This document shows, in pieces, positions 36,158-44,293 of a stretch of DNA of 64,000 nt. The notes below the pieces were generated by a model. That model was given only the letters and a program-made list of their open reading frames with translations, was not told the origin of the DNA and did not search any database. The translations under genes and the position numbers were made by a program. The DNA comes from Methylomonas rapida. GTDB lineage: Bacteria; Pseudomonadota; Gammaproteobacteria; Methylococcales; Methylomonadaceae. The DNA lies in assembly GCF_024360925.2 (NCBI RefSeq), contig NZ_CP113517.1:558001-622000 (forward strand). The letters are read 5' to 3'. Numbering within the stretch: the first letter of the stretch is position 1; each line of letters opens with the position of its first letter.

Positions 36158-37015
36158 TCAAAAACAACGACCTATGTGTTCGCCGAGTTTCACGAGTTTG
36201 CCCGCGACCAGGTCGGCATCCCAGGCGGTTTTGTCCTTGCCGAACAGCACGATGATGGTGGAGCCCATATTGAAGCGGCCCATTTCGGCGCCTTTTTCCA
36301 GTACCGGGGCGTTTTCCTGATAACGCCAGGTTCTGGGCTCGCCGATGGTGGGCGGCGTGACCACGCCATGCCAGACGGTTTCCACGCTGGAAACGAAAAT
36401 CGCCCCGACCAACACCAAGGCCATCGGGCCGGCTTCGGTGTCGAACAGGCTTACCACGCGTTCGTTGCGGGCAAACAGGTTGGGCACGCCTTCGACGGTC
36501 GCGGCGTTGACGCTGAACAAACGGCCGGGTACATGCACCATTTCCTTCAGTGTGCCTTTCAATGGCATGTGCAGGCGGTGATAATCCCTGGGTGACAGGT
36601 AAATGGTGGCGAAAGAGCCGTTTTCAAAGGCCTTGGCGCGTTCGGCGTCGCCGCCCAGCAATTCCAGGGCGCTATAGTCATGACCCTTGGCTTGAAAAAT
36701 CCGGCCATTAGCGATGGGGCCGGCCTGACTGACGGCGCCGTCGGCAGGACAGGCAATCGCGTCGGCTTCGGCGGCGATGGGACGCGCGCCGTCTTTGAGT
36801 TCGCGGGTAAAAAAAGCGTTGAAGCTGGGGTAATGAGCCAGTTCCTGGAATTTGGCTTCGGCCATGTTGACGCCGTACAGGCTGATGATGGTCTTGATGA
36901 AGGCGTTTTTCCAGGTGGGATTGGTGCAATGCGTCAATTTCGACATCAGCGTCGAGAGCGCGTGGTGCGGCAGGGCGTATTGCGGCAGAACGGTAAAAAG
37001 CTGTTTTAATGTCAT
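36158..37015 (-). CDS. psd: Phosphatidylserine decarboxylase proenzyme
   Basis: A 285-residue membrane-associated pyruvoyl enzyme producing phosphatidylethanolamine. The self-cleavage site is present in GRFNMGSTIIVLFG (GST, with Ser becoming pyruvoyl); earlier motifs YHRLHMPLKGTLKEM and FARNERVVSLFDTE match. Its ATG overlaps the stop of the FlhB-tail gene by 4 bp, so queF, the FlhB-like gene and psd form one transcript. Confidence 0.95.
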   Translation of the reverse strand: MTLKQLFTVLPQYALPHHALSTLMSKLTHCTNPTWKNAFIKTIISLYGVNMAEAKFQELAHYPSFNAFFTRELKDGARPIAAEADAIACPADGAVSQAGPIANGRIFQAKGHDYSALELLGGDAERAKAFENGSFATIYLSPRDYHRLHMPLKGTLKEMVHVPGRLFSVNAATVEGVPNLFARNERVVSLFDTEAGPMALVLVGAIFVSSVETVWHGVVTPPTIGEPRTWRYQENAPVLEKGAEMGRFNMGSTIIVLFGKDKTAWDADLVAGKLVKLGEHIGRCF

Positions 37016-37296
37016 GTGTTGGAGTCGGGCGTTTTCCCGCTGATGAAATAAGCAAAGGCGATCACTTCGGCGACGGCAACATAGAGCGGCTGCGGGATTT
37101 CGTCCCCGAGCGGCACTTGCGCCAAAATCCTGGCCAGTTCGGGTTCGTTTTGCAGCGGCACGCCATGTTTTTCGGCGATCGCCAGGATTTGCTGAGCGGT
37201 AAAGCCTTCCCCCTTGGCCGTGACCTTGGGCGCGTTCTTGCCGTCGTATTGCAGCGCGACGGCAATGTCGGCGTTGTAGAAGGTTCTACCGCTCAC
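37012..37296 (-). CDS. FlhB cytoplasmic-tail-like protein (export switch homologue)
   Basis: A 94-residue soluble protein matching only the cytoplasmic domain of FlhB/YscU-type export switch proteins: DIAVALQYDGKNAPKVTAKGEG, then ILAIAEKHGVPLQNEPELARILAQVPLGDEIP and LYVAVAEVIAFAY. The NPTH autocleavage motif itself is missing and the sequence begins just where the cleaved PTH fragment would. Such FlhB-like (FlhX) proteins can replace the FlhB tail in some bacteria. Here it is encoded between queF and psd, away from the flagellar genes at 1-7 kb. Confidence 0.85.
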   Translation of the reverse strand: MSGRTFYNADIAVALQYDGKNAPKVTAKGEGFTAQQILAIAEKHGVPLQNEPELARILAQVPLGDEIPQPLYVAVAEVIAFAYFISGKTPDSNT

Positions 37297-37300
37297 GGTT

Positions 37301-37690
37301 TTAAGGCAGATTGACCAATTGCGGCGCTTGCCAGTCGGGATTGCGGTGTTCGGCGATCACGGTGGTGTAAATGCCGCCGCGCACGTTGAACTCGGCGCGC
37401 AGGCGCATGAAGTTGGGTGAAATCGCCGCGACGATGTGATCGAGAATCTCGTTGGTGACGGCTTCATGAAACGCGCCGCGTTCGCGGAACGTCCACATGT
37501 AGAGCTTCAGCGATTTCAATTCGACACAGAGCTTGTCCGGTACGTATTCGATGATCAGTTTGGCGAAGTCGGGTTGTCCGGTCATCGGGCACAAACAGGT
37601 AAATTCCGGAATGTCGATGCGGATGGTAAAGTCGCGCGCCGGTCTTGGGTTTTCGAAGGTGGTCAAGTCTGAACTGGGTTTCGTGGTCAT
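37301..37690 (-). CDS. queF: NADPH-dependent 7-cyano-7-deazaguanine reductase (short type)
   Basis: QueF (129 aa, the unimodular YkvM-like form) makes preQ1 for queuosine. Active-site Cys in [14 protein letters not shown] and the NADPH/nitrile segment [22 protein letters not shown] are clear. First gene of a minus-strand operon with the FlhB-tail gene 4 bp downstream. Confidence 0.95.
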   Translation of the reverse strand: MTTKPSSDLTTFENPRPARDFTIRIDIPEFTCLCPMTGQPDFAKLIIEYVPDKLCVELKSLKLYMWTFRERGAFHEAVTNEILDHIVAAISPNFMRLRAEFNVRGGIYTTVIAEHRNPDWQAPQLVNLP

Positions 37691-37913
37691 TGTTCGTTTT
37701 TAATCAATGTAAACAGTGTCGGCGGCATCAGGGCTTAACCTGTCGCCGGGCGGAATTTTATCAGCTATCGCCAATTAAAAAATTAAAGTTTAACTTCAAG
37801 GGCTTGCATCAACCTAACCAAAGGGTTTGTGCCGTGGCAAATTTCGATAAATGCGGTAGAATCATACTGCTAGCCCGTATTCGGCTGGTCATTCGCTCAA
37901 TCAGGAGGCGAAA

Positions 37914-38264
37914 ATGGACATCAGCAGCATAAAAAACAACGTAACCAGTCAGCTGGCGCCCCTAAAATCCAGAACAGCGGGGACGGAAAATCTTGCCGAG
38001 GCAAAACCCATGCCCGGCCGTGATGGAAATGCTGACACCGACAACAGTGTGGCGCGCGATAGCGCCACCCTTTCCAGGGAATCGCTACAATTGGCCAGCA
38101 CCTCTACCGTGCAAGGCACCAGCAATCAAACTCAAATTCCCGATCGGCAGAAAGCGCAGGAAGTACTCGGTCAAATCGTCACGATGATTACCGGTCAGCC
38201 CAAACAGGCACTAGACGCTTTTTCCAATGCGTCTCCAGCTAAAACCGTCAAGGTTTTGGCCTGA
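37914..38264 (+). CDS. Small hypothetical protein, Ser/Thr-rich
   Basis: A 116-residue protein of unknown function. It starts MDISSIKNNV with an AGGAGG site just upstream, which supports real translation. The middle has many Ser, Thr, Asp and Asn residues (disordered), with DSATLSRESLQL resembling the SVSxSxEA-type segments of flagellum-associated small proteins; the last 45 residues are likely helical (AQEVLGQIVTMIT). No signal peptide or membrane segment. It is divergent from the queF operon, which encodes an FlhB-like protein, so a flagellar role is possible but unproven. Confidence 0.6.
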   Translation: MDISSIKNNVTSQLAPLKSRTAGTENLAEAKPMPGRDGNADTDNSVARDSATLSRESLQLASTSTVQGTSNQTQIPDRQKAQEVLGQIVTMITGQPKQALDAFSNASPAKTVKVLA

Positions 38265-38312
38265 GGCATCATCGATTGATGGCGTGGCGGCACGTGGTAC
38301 ACGGAGAGGGCT

Positions 38313-38885
38313 TCAAAAGAGCCACGGGATCAGTTTCCATGTGCTGTCGCGGTACTCGCGATACTCGGTGGCGAACTTTTGTTGCAGTAGTCGTTCTTCG
38401 ATGCCGATGCGATAGTTGAACGTCAAAAAAACCGGAACCGTCACCACAAAAAGTGCCAATCCATCGCCCATTGCCAAGCCCGCAGCGGCAAGCGCCAATA
38501 ACAACCCAGAATAGGCCGGATGTCTCAACCAGCGGTAAGGCCCGCAACTGATCAGAACATGCCGGTGTTGTATGGTCGGATGGGTGGTAAAAAACTGGCC
38601 CAGGGTTTTGATGGCCCAATAGCGAAGGCCAAGCCCGGCGGCGAACACCAGCAGCGCAACGGCTTGTCTGGGTAAATAATCGATCGGAATCGGCAGCCAG
38701 GCCAGTTGCTTGAAGCTAAAGGCCAGGCCCAAACTGGCCAGCGCGCCCCCCCATAACCAGGTTTGCGAACGCGTTTCCCCATGCACGATGTCAGTCTGTC
38801 GAGCCTTGGTTTTGCGTGCCAAACGGATTTCGGCCCCTATCCAACCTAAACAAAGCAGTAGCCAGAGGATGCGTATCGATGTCAT
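38313..38885 (-). CDS. Isoprenylcysteine methyltransferase-like membrane protein
   Basis: A 190-residue integral membrane protein of the ICMT/PEMT-like superfamily with about five TM segments and the conserved C-terminal block: LISCGPYRWLRHPAYSGLLLA, then EERLLQQKFATEYREY. Bacterial members methylate unknown lipids or proteins using S-adenosylmethionine. I use the ATG at 38885 (MTSIRILW); the in-frame extension upstream is hydrophilic and not conserved. Confidence 0.85.
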   Translation of the reverse strand: MTSIRILWLLLCLGWIGAEIRLARKTKARQTDIVHGETRSQTWLWGGALASLGLAFSFKQLAWLPIPIDYLPRQAVALLVFAAGLGLRYWAIKTLGQFFTTHPTIQHRHVLISCGPYRWLRHPAYSGLLLALAAAGLAMGDGLALFVVTVPVFLTFNYRIGIEERLLQQKFATEYREYRDSTWKLIPWLF

Positions 38886-38949
38886 GAATTGCCTTTTGCG
38901 ATGAGTCTGTGATGATCGTCGTGTAACATACCCGAATTTGCCGTTCGCC

Positions 38950-39645
38950 ATGAACAAGATCATCGAATTAAAGCAGGTTTACAAAGATTATCCGCAGGCC
39001 GGCGTGTTGCAAACCGTGTTGCACGGCATCGACCTGGAGATCGTTCCGGGCGAGTTCGTCGCCATCGTCGGCCCGTCCGGCAATGGCAAATCCACCTTGT
39101 TGAACCTGTTGACCGGCATAGATCATCCCAGTCGCGGCGAAGTCATCGTCAACGGCACGGCCCTGCAATCCCTGAGCAATGAAAAATTGACGCGCTGGCG
39201 CGGCGCCAACATCGGCATCGTGTTTCAATTCTTTCAACTGTTGCCGGCTTTGAGTCTGTTGCAAAACGTCATGTTGCCGATGGATTTTCTCGGCATATTG
39301 GACAAAGCCCGGCGCAAGGCGCGAGCGATGCAGTTGCTGGAACGGGTGGGCCTGGCCGATGCGGCCCATCGCCTGCCCAGTCAGGTGTCCGGCGGACAGC
39401 AGCAACGGGCGGCCATTGCCCGCGCCCTGGCCAGTGATCCGCCATTGATCGTCGCCGACGAACCGACCGGCAATCTGGATGCCGCCACCGCCGACGCGGT
39501 GTTCGATTTGTTCGCCCATCTGCGCGACCAGGGCAAAACCTTGGTCATGGTCACGCACAACGAAGACCTGGCCGACGCCGCCAGCCGCAAGCTGGAAATC
39601 CGTAGCGGCCGCATTCACGCCGATACGCCGGCGCGGGCAGGTTGA
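38950..39645 (+). CDS. ABC transporter ATP-binding protein (MacB/LolD class)
   Basis: A 231-residue ATPase. Walker [15 protein letters not shown]-loop FQFFQLLP, signature [15 protein letters not shown], Walker [10 protein letters not shown] and H-loop [10 protein letters not shown]. The start is the ATG at 38950 (MNKIIELKQ); the TTG four codons earlier is less likely. The FtsX-type permease begins 2 bases after the stop, so the pair forms a mechanotransmission-type exporter. The Gly-Asn variant in Walker A (GNGKS) still fits the consensus. Confidence 0.93.
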   Translation: MNKIIELKQVYKDYPQAGVLQTVLHGIDLEIVPGEFVAIVGPSGNGKSTLLNLLTGIDHPSRGEVIVNGTALQSLSNEKLTRWRGANIGIVFQFFQLLPALSLLQNVMLPMDFLGILDKARRKARAMQLLERVGLADAAHRLPSQVSGGQQQRAAIARALASDPPLIVADEPTGNLDAATADAVFDLFAHLRDQGKTLVMVTHNEDLADAASRKLEIRSGRIHADTPARAG

Positions 39646-39646
39646 T

Positions 39647-42061
39647 GTGCATACCCTTTGGCATAAAGTCAGGGCCGATTTGTGGGTCTCCAAATCCCGC
39701 AGTTTGTTGGCCGTGATCAGCATCGCCGCCGGTGTGTTTTGCGTTGGCACCCTGTTTGGCATGATCGATCTGCAACTCGGCAAAATGGACGCTGCGCACA
39801 GACAGTCGGCGCCTTCGCATATCAATCTGATGCTCCGTACCGATGCCGATTTGAAGCTGTTGATGGCCATCGAATCCCTGCCCGGTGTGGCAGGCGTCGA
39901 TACCCTGACGCAACTGACGGTGCAGTTTCGCCGTCCCGGCGAGGCCGAATGGCACTTGGCGACCTTGATCGTGCGCCCGGATTATGCGAACCAGCGTTTC
40001 GATAAAACCGCGCTGCATAAGGGCGAGTGGCCGGCGCGTGATCATCTGGCCATCGAGAACCTGTCCGCGACTTTTGCCGGCCTGGGGATCGGTGACGCCA
40101 TCGAATTCCAGACCGCCGGCGGCAATAAAACCCTGCCTGTTACGGGCGTGCTTCGTCATCCCTTCGTCAAGCCGCCCAAATTCGGTGGCCAGGTGCATTT
40201 CTTTACCGACATGGCCACGGCCGCCAGCTTCGTTGTGCCGGCTCACAGTTTTCGCCAATTGCTGGTGCGGGTCAAGGAGCCTTATAGCGCGGAGGCGGCG
40301 CGCGCCGTAGCAACCAACATTCGCGCATTGCTCGGCGACAATGGTATTGCCGTCAACGCCACCTTGCTGCAAGACCCGGAAAAACACTGGGGACGGCCGT
40401 TTCTGGCGGGCGTCAACCAGGTGTTGCAAATCATGGCGCTGGCGGCCTTGGCATTGGCCAGCGTATTGATCATGAATACCGTCTCGGCCCATATCACCCA
40501 GCAAACCGATCAGATTGGCGTCATGAAGGCCCTGGGCGGTTCGTCCTTGACCATTGCCATGTTGTATTTGAGCGAAACCGGGCTGTTGGCCTTGCTGGCC
40601 ATCCTATTGGCCGCACCGCTGGCGCTGCTGGCGGCTTATTACAGTTCCTGCCATTTGCTGGGCCTGTTCAATATCGCCTGCGGCGGATTCGATTTTTCGC
40701 CGCGCGCCGTGCTGTATATGTTGCTCGGCGGCCTGCTGGTGCCGCTATTGGCGGCCTTGGGGCCGGTTTGGCGCGGCGCAGCGATGACGGTGCGGGTCGC
40801 TATCGCCAGTTACGGGCTGGGCGCGGATTTTGGTTACAGCCGCTTCGATCGCATCATCGAATGGCTGGGCGAGCGCTTGTTGCCAACCTTGCAGGCCGCC
40901 GCGCTGGGCAATCTGTTTCGGCGCAAGGCCCGGTTGCTGCTGACCCAAGGCGTGTTGATCATCGCCGGCCTCACGTTTTTGGTGCTGAGCAGTTTGATGG
41001 CCTCGCTGAACCTGACGCTGGACAACGAAATGGCCAGAAGCCGCTTTTCGGTCAGACTGGGCTTCGTGCAGGATCAGCCCGAACAAAAAGTCAGCGACAT
41101 CGTGCGCTCGTTGCCGGCGACCCGGTCGCTGGAATTCTGGCAGCGCATGCCGATGGAATTGTCCAAAAACGGCGCAGCGCTAAGGCAACAGGGGAGTCTC
41201 GGCGCGCAATTGCTGGCCTTGCCGGCGGCGTCCACGCTGTACCAACCGTTGATCGAAGCCGGCCGCTGGCTGCAAACCGAAGACGCCGGACAACACGTGT
41301 TGGTCTTGAGCGCCGATACCGCCGTGCTGAATGGCATCCAGGTCGGCGACAGCCTGGATATGGCCATGGGGCCGGTCAAACAAAGCTGGCGGGTGGTCGG
41401 TATCTACCGCTGGCTGGCCGGCAGTAATTTTACGGTCGAGCCGGTCTATGCGCCGCTGGAAACCTTGCGCGACATCACCAGGCGCAAGGACGCGGCTTCA
41501 TTCGTCTTGCTGGACGCGGCGGTAGCCGATTTGGCCGAGGAAACCGATTATCTGCGGCAGTTGAAACAAGCCTTTCAAGACCATGCCATGCAACTGGACG
41601 TTTACACCACCCAGAGCAAATGGCAGCAGCGCCAGTTCGCCCGCAATCAATTCAACCCGGTGCTGGGCACCTTGCTCGGGTTGGCCTGCATGATTGCGGC
41701 GGTCGGCGGTATAGGCCTATCCGGGGTACTGGCGATCAACGTATTGCAGCGCACCCGCGAAATCGGCGTGCTGCGCGCGATTGGCGCGCCGTCCGGCGCG
41801 GTGTTTCGCTTGTTTTTGCTGGAAGGCATGCTGCACGGCATCATGGCCTGGTCGCTGAGCGTGCCTTTGGCTTATCTGGCTGCGGAGCCAGTGGCCAGGC
41901 AGTTGGGCAAGACCATGCTGGGCATGGCATTGGATTTTGCCTTTGACCTTAAGGCGGTGTTTTACTGGCTGGGAATCGTCTTGGTGCTGGCCTTCCTGGC
42001 CTCCTACTGGCCGGCCATGAAAGCGACGCGGTTGACGGTTAGGGACAGTTTGGGGCATTGA
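39647..42061 (+). CDS. FtsX-family ABC permease, two FtsX domains
   Basis: An 804-residue permease with eight to ten TM segments. N-terminal TM and MacB-like periplasmic domain (FCVGTLFGMIDLQLGKM ... GVDTLTQL), first FtsX block at about 270-400 (QIMALAALALASVLIMNTVSAHITQQTDQIGVMKALGG), then a second periplasmic domain and second FtsX block at the end (GTLLGLACMIAAVGGIGLSGVLAINVLQRTREIGVLRAIGAP). The GTG at 39647 follows directly on the ATPase stop; an open frame continues upstream to 39479 but only inside the ATPase gene. Substrate unknown; lipoprotein or peptide export is the family norm. Confidence 0.92.
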   Translation: MHTLWHKVRADLWVSKSRSLLAVISIAAGVFCVGTLFGMIDLQLGKMDAAHRQSAPSHINLMLRTDADLKLLMAIESLPGVAGVDTLTQLTVQFRRPGEAEWHLATLIVRPDYANQRFDKTALHKGEWPARDHLAIENLSATFAGLGIGDAIEFQTAGGNKTLPVTGVLRHPFVKPPKFGGQVHFFTDMATAASFVVPAHSFRQLLVRVKEPYSAEAARAVATNIRALLGDNGIAVNATLLQDPEKHWGRPFLAGVNQVLQIMALAALALASVLIMNTVSAHITQQTDQIGVMKALGGSSLTIAMLYLSETGLLALLAILLAAPLALLAAYYSSCHLLGLFNIACGGFDFSPRAVLYMLLGGLLVPLLAALGPVWRGAAMTVRVAIASYGLGADFGYSRFDRIIEWLGERLLPTLQAAALGNLFRRKARLLLTQGVLIIAGLTFLVLSSLMASLNLTLDNEMARSRFSVRLGFVQDQPEQKVSDIVRSLPATRSLEFWQRMPMELSKNGAALRQQGSLGAQLLALPAASTLYQPLIEAGRWLQTEDAGQHVLVLSADTAVLNGIQVGDSLDMAMGPVKQSWRVVGIYRWLAGSNFTVEPVYAPLETLRDITRRKDAASFVLLDAAVADLAEETDYLRQLKQAFQDHAMQLDVYTTQSKWQQRQFARNQFNPVLGTLLGLACMIAAVGGIGLSGVLAINVLQRTREIGVLRAIGAPSGAVFRLFLLEGMLHGIMAWSLSVPLAYLAAEPVARQLGKTMLGMALDFAFDLKAVFYWLGIVLVLAFLASYWPAMKATRLTVRDSLGH

Positions 42062-42135
42062 ACCTAACGCCCATGAAGGCTGGGCATCACCCCGGCAAAT
42101 GAAAGTTATTTCTACCGGGGCAAAACGAACAAGAT

Positions 42136-42200
42136 GTACGCATCGCGTGCCTTTAGAAGACCATCATGGTGGCAAAGACCAGAAGGTACGCGGTGCGTAT
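42136..42200. repeat. Imperfect inverted repeat upstream of the hlyC-like gene
   Basis: GTACGCATCGCGTGCCT at 42136-42152 is complementary, with three mismatches, to AGGTACGCGGTGCGTAT at 42184-42200. It lies in the gap between the FtsX gene and the truncated hlyC-like gene. Just upstream, CCCCGG (42090-42095) and CCGGGG (42115-42120) form another stem-loop that could end the ABC operon transcript, although no T-run follows. Confidence 0.45.
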
Positions 42201-42243
42201 CTACGTGGCTTTGAATTTTATTTTGGCGAAGAGCGGTTATTGC

Positions 42244-42465
42244 ATGTCTTTTGAACTTGGCTTGATTTTATTGTTGATTGCCCTGAACGGCGTATTTGCG
42301 ATGTCGGAAATGGCCATCGTCTCGTCCCGCAAGGTTCGCTTGCAACAAATGGGCGAACGCGGCAACCATGGCGCGTCCAAGGCATTGGAGCTCGCGGAGC
42401 AACCCACCCGCTTTCTTTCGACGATACAGGTGGGAATTACCTCGATCGGAGTAAAGCGCGTTTGA
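42244..42465 (+). pseudogene. CorC/HlyC-type (CNNM, DUF21) transporter, cut by prophage insertion
   Basis: The first about 70 codons of a haemolysin/CorC-family membrane protein remain: MSFELGLILLLIALNGVFAMSEMAIVSSRK, then QMGERGNHGASKALELAEQPTRFLSTIQVGITSIG. After this the family would continue ILAGAFGG, but the frame instead runs into VKRV and a stop in the prophage end repeats. The start ATG at 42244 is preferred over 42166. The remainder of the gene should lie beyond the far end of the prophage, outside this window. Confidence 0.9.
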
Positions 42466-42531
42466 ATTCAGGACAAAATGCGTTTGAATTCAGGACGGGG
42501 AATAAACGCATAAATGGCTTGAATTCAGGAC
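42458..42531. repeat. Three copies of a 13-base motif at prophage right end (putative transposase-binding sites)
   Basis: TTGAATTCAGGAC occurs at 42462-42474, 42484-42496 and 42519-42531. The first two are preceded by GCG to give a 17-base unit (42458-42474 and 42480-42496). Start-to-start distances are 22 and 35 bases, so the outer two are on the same helical face. They lie exactly where the hlyC-like frame breaks. In Mu the right end carries three MuA sites in direct orientation, so these are probably R1, R2 and R3. An alternative is the end of an IS21-type element next to the prophage. Confidence 0.7.
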
Positions 42532-42540
42532 GCGCAATAT

Positions 42541-43317
42541 TCACTCAAAATTTCTGATTATCAACTCGCGCGACGGTTTTCTTTTTTCACCACCGCCAAC
42601 GGTGTAATCAATACCAACAGACTCGATAAACAACCCATCAAACGCCTGCCGCATTTCCGGAATATCGTTCACCGACACGATCATCTTGCCTTTGATCGAC
42701 ACGGCCAGCTCGGCCATCTTGCCGTACTGATCAAGACCAAAGCCGACCCCATAACCCTCCGTGCCCCAATAAGGTGGGTCCATGTAAAACAGGGTATGCG
42801 GTCGATCATAGCGACGGATACAATCATCCCAGGCAACATGCTCTATAAACACCCGCGATAACCGCAAATGCGCCGCCGACAATTCCTCCTCTATTCGCAG
42901 CAGATTCAACCTGGGCGGACTGGTCGTGGCCGTGCCAAAGGTCTGATTGGCCACCTTGCCGCCGAAAGCCATTTTCTGCAGATAATAAAACCGCGCGGCG
43001 CGCTGAATATCGGTCAAGGGTTCACCCGGCGATTGCTTAAGCCATTCGTAAATCTGCCGACTCACCAACGCCCATTTAAATTGCCGGACAAACTCCTCCA
43101 AATGGTGTTTGACGACCCTGTAAAGGTTCACCAAATCACCATTGATGTCATTTAAAACCTCGACGTCGGCGCGATCCTTCATAAAGAACAGCGCGGCACC
43201 GCCAGCGAAAGGCTCGACATAACAGCCGTGAGCCGGAAACAACGGCAGTATGTGTTTAGCCAAGCGGCGCTTACCGCCGATCCACGGAATAATTGGTTTG
43301 ACCATCGCAATTCTCAT
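42541..43317 (-). CDS. DNA adenine methylase (D12 class)
   Basis: A 258-residue N6-adenine methyltransferase. SAM-binding motif PIIPWIGGKRRLAKHILPLF, CYVEPFAGGAALFF, and catalytic FYMDPPYWGTEGYG are in the order of the Dam/D12 family. Either ATG (43317, MRIAM; or 43305, MVKPIIPW) may be used; both lie inside the com gene, overlapping it by 35-47 bp. It holds the place of mom, the DNA-modification gene at the right end of Mu, and presumably protects phage DNA from host restriction. Target sequence unknown. Confidence 0.92.
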   Translation of the reverse strand: MRIAMVKPIIPWIGGKRRLAKHILPLFPAHGCYVEPFAGGAALFFMKDRADVEVLNDINGDLVNLYRVVKHHLEEFVRQFKWALVSRQIYEWLKQSPGEPLTDIQRAARFYYLQKMAFGGKVANQTFGTATTSPPRLNLLRIEEELSAAHLRLSRVFIEHVAWDDCIRRYDRPHTLFYMDPPYWGTEGYGVGFGLDQYGKMAELAVSIKGKMIVSVNDIPEMRQAFDGLFIESVGIDYTVGGGEKRKPSRELIIRNFE

Positions 43318-43459
43318 CAGGCGCTCGCGGCGCGCGGGTTAGAGGCTCGACGGCCTTCAAATCGTTGAGCGTTCCACAGCGGGAACATTTGATTGCCAGG
43401 CGCAAATATTGCGCCTCGGCTAGTTTTCGGTCGCAATGACCGCAACGTATCGTTTCCAT
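43271..43459 (-). CDS. com: Com-like zinc-finger translational regulator
   Basis: A 62-residue protein starting METIRCGHCDRKLAEAQYL with two CxxC pairs (residues 6/9 and 25/28; CGHC and CSRC), as in Com of phage Mu, which binds mom mRNA and opens its ribosome site. The C-terminal 30 residues are charged and unstructured. The frame continues upstream to 43504 but the ATG at 43459 is the family start. The gene overlaps the start of the following methylase, so here Com would control a Dam-type enzyme instead of Mom. Confidence 0.85.
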   Translation of the reverse strand: METIRCGHCDRKLAEAQYLRLAIKCSRCGTLNDLKAVEPLTRAPRAPDENCDGQTNYSVDRR

Positions 43460-43502
43460 AAAAAGCCACTTTGGTCTAGGCTTAGCTAGCTGTGTGCACA
43501 GC

Positions 43503-43582
43503 ACGGTGCCAAGGCCTGAAGCAGCTCACCCTGCGAAAGGTGGCTTGTTCGGGTGCGACAACACCCGGACAAGTCGCACCGT
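43503..43582 (-). promoter_or_regulatory. Mutually exclusive stem-loops upstream of com
   Basis: Three pairings compete in 80 bases. (a) 43545-43555 TTGTTCGGGTG with 43562-43572 CACCCGGACAA (one G-U). (b) 43552-43559 GGTGCGAC with 43573-43580 GTCGCACC, 8 bp perfect. (c) 43503-43509 ACGGTGC with 43576-43582 GCACCGT, 7 bp perfect. Pairing b shares bases with both a and c, so a+c and b are alternative folds, the layout of an attenuator or riboregulator. It lies between the fibre-assembly gene and com, in the leader of com-methylase. Confidence 0.5.
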
Positions 43583-43589
43583 CTAAACA

Positions 43590-44285
43590 TTAAGGATTGA
43601 TCGCTTCGCCGAAGACAAGCGGCCAATCCTGCAAATAATCGTAGGTTTCCGGTGTAGCACTAGCCAAAGCACCGGCCCGATGGGTTTCAGCCGCCGCGAA
43701 TATCGCCGCTTGCTGAAAGCCGGCGGCCTCTACCAAATCGAACGCGACTTGAGCCGTAATCGTTACTTGTGTCCCGTCCATGGTCGACCAAACCACGGGC
43801 AGACCGCCAATGGTCAGGTTATCGGACAAAGCACCGCCCGCCGCCAACAGATCGCGCGCTTTATCCTTAAGCCCCAAATGCTGCACCAGAGAGAACTCGT
43901 CTGAGTGAAACCATTTTTGTTGCCCGCCAATCGTGACCGGCACGCCCGCACGCCAGCGGCGATTGCGCTCACGGTCGATTGCGGACAGCAAACCATCCAA
44001 GGCAAACGGCTGCGTAAACAACGCATGCTCGGGCGGCGCCAAACCCAGTTCCTCGATACGATGCTCGGACCCGTCTGCGAGGTAGTAAACCGCGCTGCGA
44101 TGATCCGGCACAACCTCCCAGGCCGAGCCGTTAAAAACTGCGGCTTGATTTGCGTAAACCGACGGCGGTTGAATGGTGGTGGCATTGGCCGGTACTAAAA
44201 AAACACCAGGCTCTAGTGGCGATGCGTCGGCCACGCCGGTTGCTGTAACTTCGTGGGTTACAGGATGGTAGTGATAGATTTGCAT
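43590..44285 (-). CDS. Tail fibre assembly protein (DUF4376 type)
   Basis: A 231-residue protein; the second half matches the DUF4376 chaperone-like domain of phage tail fibre assembly proteins (AIDRERNRRWRAGVPVTIGGQQKWFHSDEFS, then LVEAAGFQQAAIFAAAETHRAG). The N-terminus MQIYHYHPVTHEVTATGVADASPLEPGVFLVPA has the short prefix common to fibre assembly proteins. I start at the ATG at 44285, 8 bases after the tail fibre stop. Acts on the fibre upstream. Confidence 0.85.
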   Translation of the reverse strand: MQIYHYHPVTHEVTATGVADASPLEPGVFLVPANATTIQPPSVYANQAAVFNGSAWEVVPDHRSAVYYLADGSEHRIEELGLAPPEHALFTQPFALDGLLSAIDRERNRRWRAGVPVTIGGQQKWFHSDEFSLVQHLGLKDKARDLLAAGGALSDNLTIGGLPVVWSTMDGTQVTITAQVAFDLVEAAGFQQAAIFAAAETHRAGALASATPETYDYLQDWPLVFGEAINP

Positions 44286-44293
44286 GGTTAATC

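Noticed and set aside
39479..39646. Extension of the FtsX permease frame into the ATPase gene
   Set aside because: It overlaps the ATPase coding sequence in another frame, and GTG 39647 directly after the ATPase stop yields a normal MacB-type N-terminus.
42458..42531. CRISPR-like array made of the TTGAATTCAGGAC copies
   Set aside because: Only three copies with 22- and 35-base periods and no equal spacers; location fits transposase sites.
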